DNA of 26,088 bases, from positions 10,885 to 36,972 of the forward strand of contig JAOZSN010000005.1 in NCBI GenBank assembly GCA_029939635.1, read 5' to 3'. The stretch's first letter is position 1. Each line of letters begins with the position of its first letter. The position numbers were made by a program, and so were the translations under genes. The notes under the pieces were generated by a model. That model was not told where the DNA came from. It worked only from the letters and a program-made list of their open reading frames with translations, and did no database searches. Origin of the DNA: Deltaproteobacteria bacterium. Its GTDB lineage: Bacteria > Desulfobacterota > Desulfobulbia > Desulfobulbales > SURF-16. Positions 7,214 to 15,288 of this stretch are shown here, one piece after another.

Positions 7214-9142
7214 CTATGTCTGAGGGTTGGGGCCAAGGGTTATCACTACCCGTGCCCCTGAAATCTCGACACCAGAGGCAGGCAATTGCTCCACCACCTG
7301 TCCAGCACCACGAATATCCACCTCAACAAAGAGTGGTTGGAGCACACCCAAAGCCTTGCGTAGACTCTTGCCCACAAGATCAGGCATGGTAGCCTTGCCA
7401 CTGACATTCTTTTGTTGCTTTTCTACGCTGTCAGCCTCAAATTCACGGAGCCAACGCTGATACATTTTCTCAGAGGTGGCAGGCAGCAGGGCCGGCAATG
7501 CATCCATGGCAATCTGGAAGTCTGATTTGCGCAACTCATTAAAAAAACGTCCAGCCCAACGCCGCATGGGCGAGGCATCACGCCTTTCAAATTGGCCATT
7601 CTCCACAGCGATAAGCAGAGCTAACTCCGGCTCTACGCCGGGGCCTGCCGCCAGCAACACCCCGTCAAACTGTTCACTGCCATCTGTCTCTTGCGCCAAA
7701 TTTTCAGTGACAATCATCTCATCTTTGACAAGAGGAGCCAGATACTCCACAGCCAGAAATTTGGCCTTGCTACCAGCTGACTCAGTCAGGGCAGCGACCA
7801 TTTTGCCACTCATCTCAGGCAACGGTAAACCCTTGGCCCGATAGACCATGGGCTCAAAGTTTCCATCATCATCCAAGCTTCCCCTCTTCAGATGAAGCTG
7901 CACTGGGTCACCACCGTTAACCAAACGAGAAAAACCGGTGAGCAGAGAGATACCATTCAAGGAACCTTGACCGCACAGGGCAGAATCACGTAACTCATCC
8001 ACCTTTTCCGGCAAATCAACGGCATCAGCACAGCTTATCCCCAATGCCTTTTGAAAGGCCAGTAACTCATCATCACTGATGGTGGGATCAGGCAGCTCAC
8101 TCAACTCATCAGAGAGATAGCCGCCTTTGGGCCAGAGCCACCAATGGCCACCTCTAGAGGTGGAGCCTTTTTTCATGATACGAGGGACAATGAGATGTTC
8201 TGCATTTTCCTGCAGGGGTACATGCAGATCCTTCTGGGCATAAAGGGCCGCACCATAGCGAAAAAGCCCGGAAATAGCACCGGGCTGCAAAGGTGTAGCC
8301 ACGGCTTTAACCTGCTGGTTACGGCTATCTGCCTGCCAAAAAGCATTGGGATCAAAGGTGGGATGTTGGGCGTAGGCGAGTATAGCCCCTGTGGCAGGAT
8401 TAACTGCCAGAGCTGCGACGGATGCTGCTTTTGTCTGTGCCGCCAAAAGGGCCATCTGTTTCTCCAGAAGGGTCTGGACATGCAGATCCAAGCTAAGGAC
8501 TACATGTTTTCCGGGTAGATTGGTTTGCCCATCGTGTCCTTGTACAAATTGTGCTTCTTGCCCCAACAATTCCTGGTCGTAATACAGCTCAACACCGCTG
8601 AGGCCATGATTATCCTGTACATATCCTACTACCTGGGCAGCAGCATTATAGTGAGGATAAAAACGTATGGTTGACTTGCGCAGATACACCCCGTCCACAT
8701 CCAAAGCCAGTAATTTTCTGGCCTGATCGGCCGGAACCCGGCGCCCAAGCCAGACATAGGTCCGTTGGGAACGCAAGCGATTCTTTAATGCTGTACTATC
8801 AAGACCCATCACATCTGCAATCTGCTCTGCGGCCAGATTCGCATCGTCTAGCTCAAGGGGCTTAACGTACACAGCATATACCGGAAAACTTAAAGCAATA
8901 GTCTGCAGATTCCTGTCATAAATCTTTTTCCTTATTGGCTCCGCCGGTAATGAAGGGAGGGCTGCCACAGGAGGGGCGACCTTGAGTTGTTCACTCTGGG
9001 GCCAAAACCACCACAAGGCAACAACACACAAACAAACAAGGATCAGTAAAAGCCAAAGCCGTCCACCCTTGCGATCGGGTCTCTTTTTTTGCTGTCCGTA
9101 ATGTTTATAGTCGACAGCTCTTCTGCCACCCCGAATAGTCAT
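7214..9142 (-). CDS. FtsI/PBP3-like protein with degenerate transpeptidase site and PASTA domain
   Basis: The dcw position and layout are those of FtsI: short cytoplasmic tail, one membrane helix (about 29-47), PBP dimerisation region (about 65-205), transpeptidase fold (about 235-540), C-terminal PASTA domain (about 583-642). The catalytic motifs are not conserved. Where SxxK is expected after LQPG, residues 289-292 read AISG, with alanine for the nucleophile and glycine for lysine. The SxN region (about 342-354) reads YLSDELSELPDPT, with no SxN. The KTG region reads VKDE at 472-475. Flanking family sequence stays aligned in frame, so these are substitutions, not a frameshift. Inferred: it cannot cross-link peptidoglycan or bind beta-lactam covalently, and may serve as a divisome scaffold. 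Upstream is a 170-bp spacer with a heptamer palindrome, and no clear ribosome-binding site is visible. Confidence 0.85.
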   Translation of the reverse strand: MTIRGGRRAVDYKHYGQQKKRPDRKGGRLWLLLILVCLCVVALWWFWPQSEQLKVAPPVAALPSLPAEPIRKKIYDRNLQTIALSFPVYAVYVKPLELDDANLAAEQIADVMGLDSTALKNRLRSQRTYVWLGRRVPADQARKLLALDVDGVYLRKSTIRFYPHYNAAAQVVGYVQDNHGLSGVELYYDQELLGQEAQFVQGHDGQTNLPGKHVVLSLDLHVQTLLEKQMALLAAQTKAASVAALAVNPATGAILAYAQHPTFDPNAFWQADSRNQQVKAVATPLQPGAISGLFRYGAALYAQKDLHVPLQENAEHLIVPRIMKKGSTSRGGHWWLWPKGGYLSDELSELPDPTISDDELLAFQKALGISCADAVDLPEKVDELRDSALCGQGSLNGISLLTGFSRLVNGGDPVQLHLKRGSLDDDGNFEPMVYRAKGLPLPEMSGKMVAALTESAGSKAKFLAVEYLAPLVKDEMIVTENLAQETDGSEQFDGVLLAAGPGVEPELALLIAVENGQFERRDASPMRRWAGRFFNELRKSDFQIAMDALPALLPATSEKMYQRWLREFEADSVEKQQKNVSGKATMPDLVGKSLRKALGVLQPLFVEVDIRGAGQVVEQLPASGVEISGARVVITLGPNPQT

Positions 9143-9229
9143 GAGTAAACAAACTTATAAAGTTATGATTAGCATCAATCTTCAGCGAGTATGACGAGAG
9201 CTGCTGAGCTAAAACAAATTATTGAATAA

Positions 9230-9301
9230 AGTTTACGGTTTGAGGATGTTGTCTTTATCAGATAAGTTTTTCAATGAACTGCAAACCTACAACCGCAAAC
9301 T
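9230..9301. repeat. imperfect heptamer palindrome between ftsL and ftsI (locus C)
   Basis: The left side reads AGTTTAC, GGTTTGA in 7-bp steps from 9230. The right side (9281-9301) reads GCAAACC, TACAACC, GCAAACT, which is the same motif inverted. The outer 16-bp arms (9230-9245 and 9286-9301) match at 13 of 16 positions. A central TTATC-A-GATAA (9255-9265) is a second small palindrome. The structure fills most of the 170-bp gap upstream of the ftsI-like start. It shares the ten-base word GTTTACGGTT with 18248-18257. Confidence 0.55.
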
Positions 9302-9312
9302 CCGTGTAATCA

Positions 9313-9678
9313 TTAACGAAAGCCAATCTCCTGTTGTCTCTCGGGGGAAAAGAGGCCAACCTGCACGGCAGCCATAGCCTCAAACTTTTTACCGGCCAGG
9401 ATAAGCTCCTTTTCCTTGAGGAGATCAGCCTTTACCTTCTGCTCATGGCCCTGCAATTCCTGGGCATGGGCGATACCACTTAAACTTTTTTGAATACAGT
9501 GACCAACCCAGAAGCTTGAAATAATTCCGGAAATCATGGCACAGACCAGCATGCCACCTAAGACCCGTAAAAAAAATGCCTTGCTACCTTTTGTTTGCGC
9601 CCTGCTATGGCCACGCCAGGATGTCGTAGGCTGATGCCGTTTTTTGGGCACTGAATAATGGGCTGCATAATCTCTCAT
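9313..9678 (-). CDS. FtsL-like bitopic division protein
   Basis: The 121-residue protein has a basic cytoplasmic N-terminus (about 1-32), one hydrophobic segment (about 35-58) and a short charged region (about 65-105) with coiled-coil character. It lies between rsmH and ftsI, exactly where ftsL is found in dcw clusters; FtsL with FtsB and FtsQ activates septal synthesis in the periplasm. FtsL proteins conserve little sequence, so the name rests on position, size and topology. The ATG overlaps the rsmH stop by one base, and GGAG lies seven bases upstream inside rsmH, indicating translational coupling. An alternative reading is an unrelated small membrane protein, which I think unlikely. Confidence 0.8.
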   Translation of the reverse strand: MRDYAAHYSVPKKRHQPTTSWRGHSRAQTKGSKAFFLRVLGGMLVCAMISGIISSFWVGHCIQKSLSGIAHAQELQGHEQKVKADLLKEKELILAGKKFEAMAAVQVGLFSPERQQEIGFR

Positions 9679-10577
9679 TATTTTTCTCCATTAAGTCTTT
9701 GTGCTACGCGCAAACAAGCACTACGGGATCGTGGGTTGCGACTACTCTCAGCAGCTGATGCCTTTACTGGCTTCCGCGTTATCACCTGCAGCAGTCCATC
9801 ATCCCTAAATTTTTTCTTTACCAACCGATCTTCCAGGGAGTGAAAAGATATTACCGCCATCCTTCCTCCTGGCTTTAATAATCTTGGCCCATCACTTAGA
9901 ACCGTAACCAAGTTATCAAGTTCGTGGTTTACAGCTATACGTAAGGCCTGAAATGTCCTGGTGGCCACATGGATCTTTTTCGGATAAAAACGACTAGGAA
10001 CGGCCCTCTTTACTACAGCAACAAGTTCCTCAGTGGTCGCAATGGCTGATTTCTTCCGGGCCTCAACAATGGCTGCGGCAATTGGTCTGGCCTGCCGTTC
10101 CTCTCCAAAGAAATAGAGTATGTCCGCGAGATCCTCCTCATCTGCCTTATTGAGCAGGTCCGCAGCATTTTCTCGCAACCTGGTATCCATGCGCATATCA
10201 AGGGGTTGACACCCCTGGAAGGAAAACCCCCGTTCACTCAAATCAAGCTGCAGGGATGAGAGTCCAAGATCTAAAAGAATGCCATCAACTAGCGGAATAT
10301 CAAGCTCATCAAGGACCTCTTTAATTTCAGCAAAATTACGCCGTACAAAAATTATCTTCCCTGACCAGGCTGCCAAACGCTGCTCTGCTTTGGCCAAGGC
10401 TTCTTCGTCCCAATCAAACCCAATAACCGTGCCACCCCTGGCAAGAATCTCTTCACTATGGCCACCAAGACCGAGGTTGCCGTCGACATATATGCCACCG
10501 GGTTTGGGCTGCAGAAAATCCATGCTCTCATCAAGGAGTACGGAGACATGGAGTTGGTCTGCTGGGGGAAGAGACAT
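9678..10577 (-). CDS. rsmH: 16S rRNA m4C1402 methyltransferase RsmH (MraW)
   Basis: RsmH N4-methylates C1402 of 16S rRNA at the ribosomal P site, using S-adenosylmethionine. The 299-residue protein begins with the family motif HVSVLLDE (10-17). The SAM-binding GLGGHS is at 36-41, the acidic FDWDEEA at 54-60, then DGILLDLGLSS, RGFSF and the C-terminal VISFHSLEDR. It is second in the dcw operon, nine bases after mraZ, with AGGG about eight bases before its ATG. No residue appears to be missing. Confidence 0.96.
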   Translation of the reverse strand: MSLPPADQLHVSVLLDESMDFLQPKPGGIYVDGNLGLGGHSEEILARGGTVIGFDWDEEALAKAEQRLAAWSGKIIFVRRNFAEIKEVLDELDIPLVDGILLDLGLSSLQLDLSERGFSFQGCQPLDMRMDTRLRENAADLLNKADEEDLADILYFFGEERQARPIAAAIVEARKKSAIATTEELVAVVKRAVPSRFYPKKIHVATRTFQALRIAVNHELDNLVTVLSDGPRLLKPGGRMAVISFHSLEDRLVKKKFRDDGLLQVITRKPVKASAAESSRNPRSRSACLRVAQRLNGEK

Positions 10578-10586
10578 TAGTATGCC

Positions 10587-11060
10587 CTAAAAAAGATTCA
10601 GCTCATGAATCGTTTCCTCAAGGGCATCAAAATCATCTTCGCTCACAGCCTCCATAACAGCGGTGTACTTGCCCTGATCCCATATTTCAAAAAAGGACCC
10701 CATACCAGTGAGGTTTAAATTGCTGCTTAGGCTACATTCTTTGCGCATATGGGCAGGAATGAGGATACGGCCATTTTTATCAATCTGCATCTCCGCAGAA
10801 CGGCCAATCAACAAACGTACCTGCTGATTTTTTTTGCGGCTCTGCTGGGCGTTAATAAGGGCATACTCAAACTTAGCCCACTCCAGAAGGGGATAGACCC
10901 GCAGACAATCACGCCAAGGAATGACCACCAGACGCTCGTCATACTTGCGCGACAACACATCCTTGAAGCGGGCCGGGATATTCAATCGTCCCTTGCCGTC
11001 CAAGCCGTGCTCGGTACTGCCACGAAAGCTGCTGATATATTCGAGAACGTCTTCCGTCAC
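10587..11060 (-). CDS. mraZ: transcriptional regulator MraZ
   Basis: MraZ is a ring-forming DNA-binding protein that represses its own dcw operon by binding short direct repeats near the promoter. The two SpoVT-AbrB-type halves are visible: DGKGRLNIP at 21-29 and DKNGRILIP at 94-102. The protein has 157 residues, slightly longer than the E. coli protein, with an acidic C-terminal tail. The start is a GTG at 11058-11060 with AGGGA six bases upstream. A promoter and three periodic boxes precede it, consistent with autoregulation. Confidence 0.95.
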   Translation of the reverse strand: MTEDVLEYISSFRGSTEHGLDGKGRLNIPARFKDVLSRKYDERLVVIPWRDCLRVYPLLEWAKFEYALINAQQSRKKNQQVRLLIGRSAEMQIDKNGRILIPAHMRKECSLSSNLNLTGMGSFFEIWDQGKYTAVMEAVSEDDFDALEETIHELNLF

Positions 11061-11076
11061 TCTACTTCCCTCTCAG

Positions 11077-11101
11077 GTCACATTGAACCACTTTACACCA
11101 C
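11077..11101 (-). promoter_or_regulatory. candidate MraZ operator, three 10-bp-spaced boxes
   Basis: Read on the minus strand, the mraZ leader contains GTGGT, GTGGT and GTGAC at exactly 10-bp intervals (11097-11101, 11087-11091, 11077-11081), separated by 5-bp spacers. E. coli MraZ binds TGGGN direct repeats separated by 5 bp, so the spacing matches and the sequence is close. The boxes lie just downstream of the predicted transcription start and upstream of the mraZ ribosome-binding site, suited to autorepression. Confidence 0.6.
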
Positions 11102-11111
11102 CGTAGAGAAA

Positions 11112-11141
11112 CTTATAGTGAAAAAGACAGGATAGTGTCAA
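11112..11141 (-). promoter_or_regulatory. sigma70-like promoter of the dcw operon
   Basis: On the minus strand there is a perfect TTGACA (11136-11141), an 18-bp spacer and TATAAG (11112-11117). The predicted start is near 11105, giving a leader of about 45 bases before the mraZ GTG. No other strong promoter is evident inside the downstream operon, whose genes are mostly overlapping or closely spaced. Confidence 0.7.
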
Positions 11142-11634
11142 GAAAAAATCATATTAGCAAAAAAAGGACATTTTACTAACCATGGGCCAACACCACCACA
11201 TAGGATATACAATTTCAAGAAGAACACTATATGTTGGAAAAATGGTCTAAAAAAACAGGTGAAAAAAAATTAATATTCCTAACAAATTTAGCAGATGTCA
11301 CAAAGTGGATAGAGATTCCCCAAAAAACCAGATAGTCCTTAAAATCAGGAAAGAGATAGGCAAACAGATCAGTTCACCCAGGGCAGAGCGGAGAGAATAC
11401 ACCATTTCACCCTTAGTACATTGTACAACTTCAAGATACCCTTCAACCTATGCGTACATTTGTAGGAGGGAGCATGGTCGCGAAGAGGTGATGCTGGCAA
11501 CGTAAGCATTTCGTGAGCAAGCTCGCCCCTACAGATCGGCTGCTCATTCAAAAATTCACAGTTTATTTCGTCACAAGCCCTATACGGGAGATCAGGTTAC
11601 TTCATGTGATTTTTTTTACAAAAAACAGAACCGA
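11142..11634. other. noncoding spacer between PilZ gene and dcw promoter
   Basis: About 490 bp upstream of the dcw promoter hold no gene I can support. Short open stretches lack ribosome-binding sites and recognisable protein sequence. The only clear structure is the REP-like palindrome at 11461-11533. The rest is AT-rich; no terminator with a proper T-tract is visible after the PilZ gene. Confidence 0.6.
11461..11533. repeat. REP-like extragenic palindrome
   Basis: Two 24-bp arms in inverted orientation (11461-11484 and 11510-11533) match at about 19 of 24 positions. The right arm, reverse-complemented, begins TGTAGGGGCGAGCTTGCTC, which resembles the well-known REP sequences of pseudomonads and enterobacteria. 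That arm also contains its own GAGC-AA-GCTC hairpin. The intervening 25 bp include ATGCT and AGCAT as a small internal inverted repeat. REP elements are mobilised in trans by RAYT transposases; none is in this window. Confidence 0.65.
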
Positions 11635-12315
11635 TCAAGTCACAGTCTCAATGGAGCGCCACTCAAGGTATTGCTCAATGGCTTCCTGGTCGCTATCCTG
11701 AGACCAAAACTGTAATGAGGCAAGCCAAAGCTCATCGCCTTCATGCTCCAAACGAACCACGCGAGCCCGGGAAACAACTGCTACCTGTGGGTCTATTTTT
11801 CCATTTTTTAAATACAGAGTCAGGGTTAACGGTGAAATCTCCTGTCCCCGTTCAAGGCCCAACATATCTCCCTGCAGGAGAACCCCTTCCCTTGAGACAT
11901 TACGAACATCTCCATGCACAATACGCCGAGAACGAGCTGGACTCATGGAAAAAGAGGAAGGAAGCGGTGTAGAGACACGCGGATGTTTACGTCGTTGAAC
12001 CTTAAATAACTCCGTGGGAAAGGAAACAAGAAAAAAATCTTTACCACTCTGGATGATATAGCCCTGAAAGCCCCGCAACAACGTCTGGCCAGGACGACGA
12101 TAGAAAACAAAAAAAGCCTCACCACTGACGACAAAGCCCAACGGTTTTTCCAACACCATAATGGTCTCTTTGCCATCACGCACCACCAATTCCTGCAGAC
12201 AACTGATCTGCGCCATGGCACCATGCTGACAAAAGGTGAGCGGACAGCTCTCAACGAAAAGAGTACGCAATTCAGCTAATATTTCGTCTCCCTGTTCAAG
12301 CCACGCTTTTTTCAA
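11635..12315 (-). CDS. PilZ-domain c-di-GMP-binding protein, YcgR-like
   Basis: The 226-residue protein has a C-terminal PilZ domain (about 105-220) with the c-di-GMP-binding motifs RRKHPR (108-113, containing RxxxR) and NVSREG (139-144, NxSxxG). The N-terminal half resembles the YcgR-type beta-barrel domain of flagellar brake proteins. It should therefore bind c-di-GMP and change a partner's activity, perhaps motility or exopolysaccharide. It is the last gene of a group that includes a protein with degenerate GGDEF domains, a fitting context. The start is weak: the TTG at 12315 has no clear Shine-Dalgarno, so the true start may lie a few codons inside. Domain identity is secure, the target is unknown. 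Confidence 0.85.
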   Translation of the reverse strand: MKKAWLEQGDEILAELRTLFVESCPLTFCQHGAMAQISCLQELVVRDGKETIMVLEKPLGFVVSGEAFFVFYRRPGQTLLRGFQGYIIQSGKDFFLVSFPTELFKVQRRKHPRVSTPLPSSFSMSPARSRRIVHGDVRNVSREGVLLQGDMLGLERGQEISPLTLTLYLKNGKIDPQVAVVSRARVVRLEHEGDELWLASLQFWSQDSDQEAIEQYLEWRSIETVT

Positions 12316-12399
12316 AATAACCGTTTCACGTTTTGAGCATCAGGCTACACAAGTGCATGTCAGGCCGACCAACAGACAATGAGAACCCTGAAACTCTAG

Positions 12400-13086
12400 T
12401 TAAATAATTACCCTACGCTTGATAAACTGAACAATCTCATCTGGATCATCTAGCACCTCAAAAATATCAAGATCTTCCTCTCGTATCGTTTCGGCACTTA
12501 ACATTTGATCTTTAATCCAGTCTACCAGCCCCCCCCAAAAATCACTGCCCACCAGCACAATGGGAAAGGATTTAATACGATTGGTCTGTATCAAGGTGAC
12601 AGCCTCAAAAAGCTCATCCATGGTACCAAATCCGCCAGGCATACAGATAAAGGCCATGGCATATTTAATCAACATCACCTTGCGTACGAAGAAATATTTA
12701 AATTTTAAGGGCAGATTAGCGTAGGGGTTGCCCTCCTGCTCGAAGGGTAAATCAATATTAAGGCCTATGGAAATACCACCAACATCAGCAGCACCCCGAT
12801 TACCTGCCTCCATAATACCTGGGCCACCACCCGTCATCACAGCATAGCCAGCCTCAGAAAGGCCAGAAGAAACCTTGCGGGCAATATCATAATATATGTG
12901 CCCCTCCTCAAAACGAGCCGAGCCAAAAACCGAGACCGTGGGACGCTTAACCACTGCCATACTGTCAAAGCCCTCAACAAACTCTGCCATGATCCGAAAA
13001 AGTCGCCAAGAGTCGCCAACATTAAAATTATCCAACCAATACTGCTGGCTCTCATCAAAAGGAGCATTGGGAACATTCATCACCAT
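12400..13086 (-). CDS. LOG-family nucleotide phosphoribohydrolase (TIGR00730-type)
   Basis: Rossmann-fold protein with the two LOG-family signatures: GGGPGIMEA at about 86-94 and PGGFGTMDE at about 150-158, plus VFGSAR near the N-terminus. Characterised members hydrolyse nucleoside 5'-monophosphates to base and ribose 5-phosphate, including cytokinin ribotides. The bacterial housekeeping substrate is uncertain. The N-terminal ~40 residues precede the fold. The start is ambiguous: ATGs at 13086 and 13080 both follow a GTG/GTA run, and a GTG at 13131 would add fifteen residues including five valines, which I think is not translated. The gene follows the GGDEF-TPR gene by about 70 bp and probably shares its transcript. 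A G8 tract lies within the coding strand at 12529-12536. Confidence 0.9.
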   Translation of the reverse strand: MVMNVPNAPFDESQQYWLDNFNVGDSWRLFRIMAEFVEGFDSMAVVKRPTVSVFGSARFEEGHIYYDIARKVSSGLSEAGYAVMTGGGPGIMEAGNRGAADVGGISIGLNIDLPFEQEGNPYANLPLKFKYFFVRKVMLIKYAMAFICMPGGFGTMDELFEAVTLIQTNRIKSFPIVLVGSDFWGGLVDWIKDQMLSAETIREEDLDIFEVLDDPDEIVQFIKRRVII

Positions 13087-13159
13087 AACTACCACCACCA
13101 CATAAATTTCATTTTTTAAGTAACAAGGCACCCTCAGGTTTTAAGCCAACGCCATCGAC

Positions 13160-15286
13160 CTAAGAACTTTTTGCAACACTACCCTTCTTCTGCAGGCCAG
13201 CCAAACCCTGCTTAGCCTGCTCATTTTCCCCATCAATCTTTAATGCCTTTTCATACGCGGCCTTTGCGGCCCCGCCCTCATCCGTAGCAACAAAAATCTC
13301 TGCCTGTAGTAAAAAAGTATCCACCATCCTGGGTTGCAGGCGCATGCTCTCCTGGACAGCCTTCTGGGCAGCCGTTATTTCCCCAGACAGTAACTCTACC
13401 CTGCCCAATCTGAGCCAGTGCTGCCAGTCAAGGTCATCAATCTCCACGGCCTGGGCACAAAAAGTACGAGCAATATCGCTGCCCTCCCCCTCCTGACTAT
13501 AGAGTGATCCCAGCAGACTTAAAGAAGCGGCATCACGGGCATTATAACGTACAGCGCGCTGCAGACTAGCCATGGCCTGACGATGGCGCCCCATGGCAAA
13601 ACATGCCTCCCCCAGATAGCGATGCACTGCGCCATGGCTAACATCGCGTATACCGGCCGGTCCGACTTCTTCAGCTTTTTCCAACACCGCAACCGCCTCT
13701 TCATAACGCAGAGCCACCAAATAGAGCTTGCCCAGATGCAAAAGAAGATCAAAATAATCATCACGACAGGCTATAGCCTCTTCAAAGGAAACAATTGCAT
13801 CCACCGAGAGATCACTGGCAAGCTGAGCAAACCCTACGTTACACAGGGCCATAAAATTACTGCGATCAATTTCCAACACCTTCTCAAAGAGAGGTATTGC
13901 CTTTTTGTACCGCGTCATCTGGGCAAAAGTAACCCCCAGAGAGTTGAGGAGATTGACATTTTTCGGATCAAGCTGCAGACCATGTTGGTACTCCCTGGCA
14001 GCTCGGGCCATATCTCCCTCATTATAGTAGATATCACCGCTTATATTCAGACTAACACCATCAAAAAGGGTAAAGGTGGCAGCCCCAAAAAAAGCAGTAT
14101 GAAGCAAAGCTTTACGGCAATTAGCCACCATCTCTACTTTCTTAAACGTATGGGTGGGATAATAGGCGACACCCATGGAAAAACTAACCTTCTGTTCACT
14201 TAAGATGGCCTGGGCCGCACGGCACCACTCCTCTGCATCTTTTTCAGCCGAGCAGGGCACAAAGACATAGCCTTGCTGAGGTGACACCTCAATAATACTG
14301 GCCTGCGCATTAATCTTAACCAATTCCTGTTCAGGAAATATCCCCTCGTCCCCATCATTTTTCCATTCAATAAGGGCAAAACAAGCCTCTCCCTGCCAAA
14401 GACGGCGCAAACGCTGAATAATACGGGCCAGAGGAGGGCTTAAAGGATGCTCGGCTCGGCCAGCGACACTGGCATAGGGACACAACCCAAAGGGACCACG
14501 ACTCCGTGCTGTTTTCAGGGCCTGCCACGCCATCTCAAGAATATCGGCAACTCCACCGCTGTCCCCACCAAAGGCCACCAGACCGATATGGGCCTGGCCA
14601 CCCTGCTCCCGCTTCTGCCATTGCAGAAGCTGATCGGCCATCTTCAAGGCCTGCTCCTCTTGCACACCCTCCCAAAGCAAGGCAAAGACACCATTACCAA
14701 GATGGCATGGAGAGGCAAGATGACCAATGAGAGAGTGAAGTGAGGCACCACTTTTCTGTATGGCTGCGAGAGCCCGACCGCTATCCTTTTCCCGAGGCAA
14801 GACCTCCAGCAATAACAGACTATGACTCTGACCATCCTGGCCATGGGCCAATAATGCGGCAAGATTCCCCTGCAACAAACGACTATTTCCAAAGCCTGTT
14901 ACAGGATCCAAGGCAGCCTGCTTCACCAAGGCCATTTCCCTGGAGAGGGCTCGACTTCTTTCCAAGAGACGGGCAGCAGGAAGATCCAAAACCTCACTGG
15001 CCACACCGGCCAACACAGCCACACCACATAACTCATCCCCAGACCAGAGAGGAACATAAAGGGCAGGATCAGGACCATTATCCTTCACCGGTTGCAAACC
15101 ACTACGCACAACCTCTACACCTGCCTTCAATGGTGCAGGCAACCCATCACCACTCACCTGGGGCCCAACAAAATAGACTCCGTCACAGGGTAGATGGGCC
15201 TGCATAGTCTGCCGAAAAATGGGTGAGAACAAATCAAGATCATTGCTCTGCAATGGTTGATCTTCAATAAAAAAAGGAAAACTCAT
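13160..15286 (-). CDS. tandem degenerate GGDEF plus TPR-repeat protein
   Basis: Large soluble protein (708 residues), no signal peptide. The N-terminal ~125 residues look GAF-like. Residues 127-265 align with a GGDEF domain, from DPVTGFGN to the C-terminal helix, but the signature is LGNGVFALL (196-204) instead of LGGDEFALL, so cyclase activity is not expected. A second, more diverged domain (about 300-410) keeps the SMGVAYYP and FTLFDG segments. Residues 411-698 are about eight TPRs, for protein binding. The ATG has AAGGAG eight bases upstream, inside the last selA codons, with only 2 bp between the genes, so the two are translationally coupled. A nearby PilZ gene suggests c-di-GMP sensing or scaffolding. 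The function is not known. Confidence 0.85.
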   Translation of the reverse strand: MSFPFFIEDQPLQSNDLDLFSPIFRQTMQAHLPCDGVYFVGPQVSGDGLPAPLKAGVEVVRSGLQPVKDNGPDPALYVPLWSGDELCGVAVLAGVASEVLDLPAARLLERSRALSREMALVKQAALDPVTGFGNSRLLQGNLAALLAHGQDGQSHSLLLLEVLPREKDSGRALAAIQKSGASLHSLIGHLASPCHLGNGVFALLWEGVQEEQALKMADQLLQWQKREQGGQAHIGLVAFGGDSGGVADILEMAWQALKTARSRGPFGLCPYASVAGRAEHPLSPPLARIIQRLRRLWQGEACFALIEWKNDGDEGIFPEQELVKINAQASIIEVSPQQGYVFVPCSAEKDAEEWCRAAQAILSEQKVSFSMGVAYYPTHTFKKVEMVANCRKALLHTAFFGAATFTLFDGVSLNISGDIYYNEGDMARAAREYQHGLQLDPKNVNLLNSLGVTFAQMTRYKKAIPLFEKVLEIDRSNFMALCNVGFAQLASDLSVDAIVSFEEAIACRDDYFDLLLHLGKLYLVALRYEEAVAVLEKAEEVGPAGIRDVSHGAVHRYLGEACFAMGRHRQAMASLQRAVRYNARDAASLSLLGSLYSQEGEGSDIARTFCAQAVEIDDLDWQHWLRLGRVELLSGEITAAQKAVQESMRLQPRMVDTFLLQAEIFVATDEGGAAKAAYEKALKIDGENEQAKQGLAGLQKKGSVAKSS

Positions 15287-15288
15287 AG

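Noticed and set aside
7214..9142. Frameshift as the cause of the missing FtsI motifs
   Set aside because: The sequence stays aligned with the family before and after each motif, and other frames in the 8173-8481 region show no SxxK. Substitution explains it better.
11305..11505. A 66-codon plus-strand frame in the spacer upstream of dcw
   Set aside because: It has no ribosome-binding site, its composition is not protein-like, and it runs through the REP-like palindrome.
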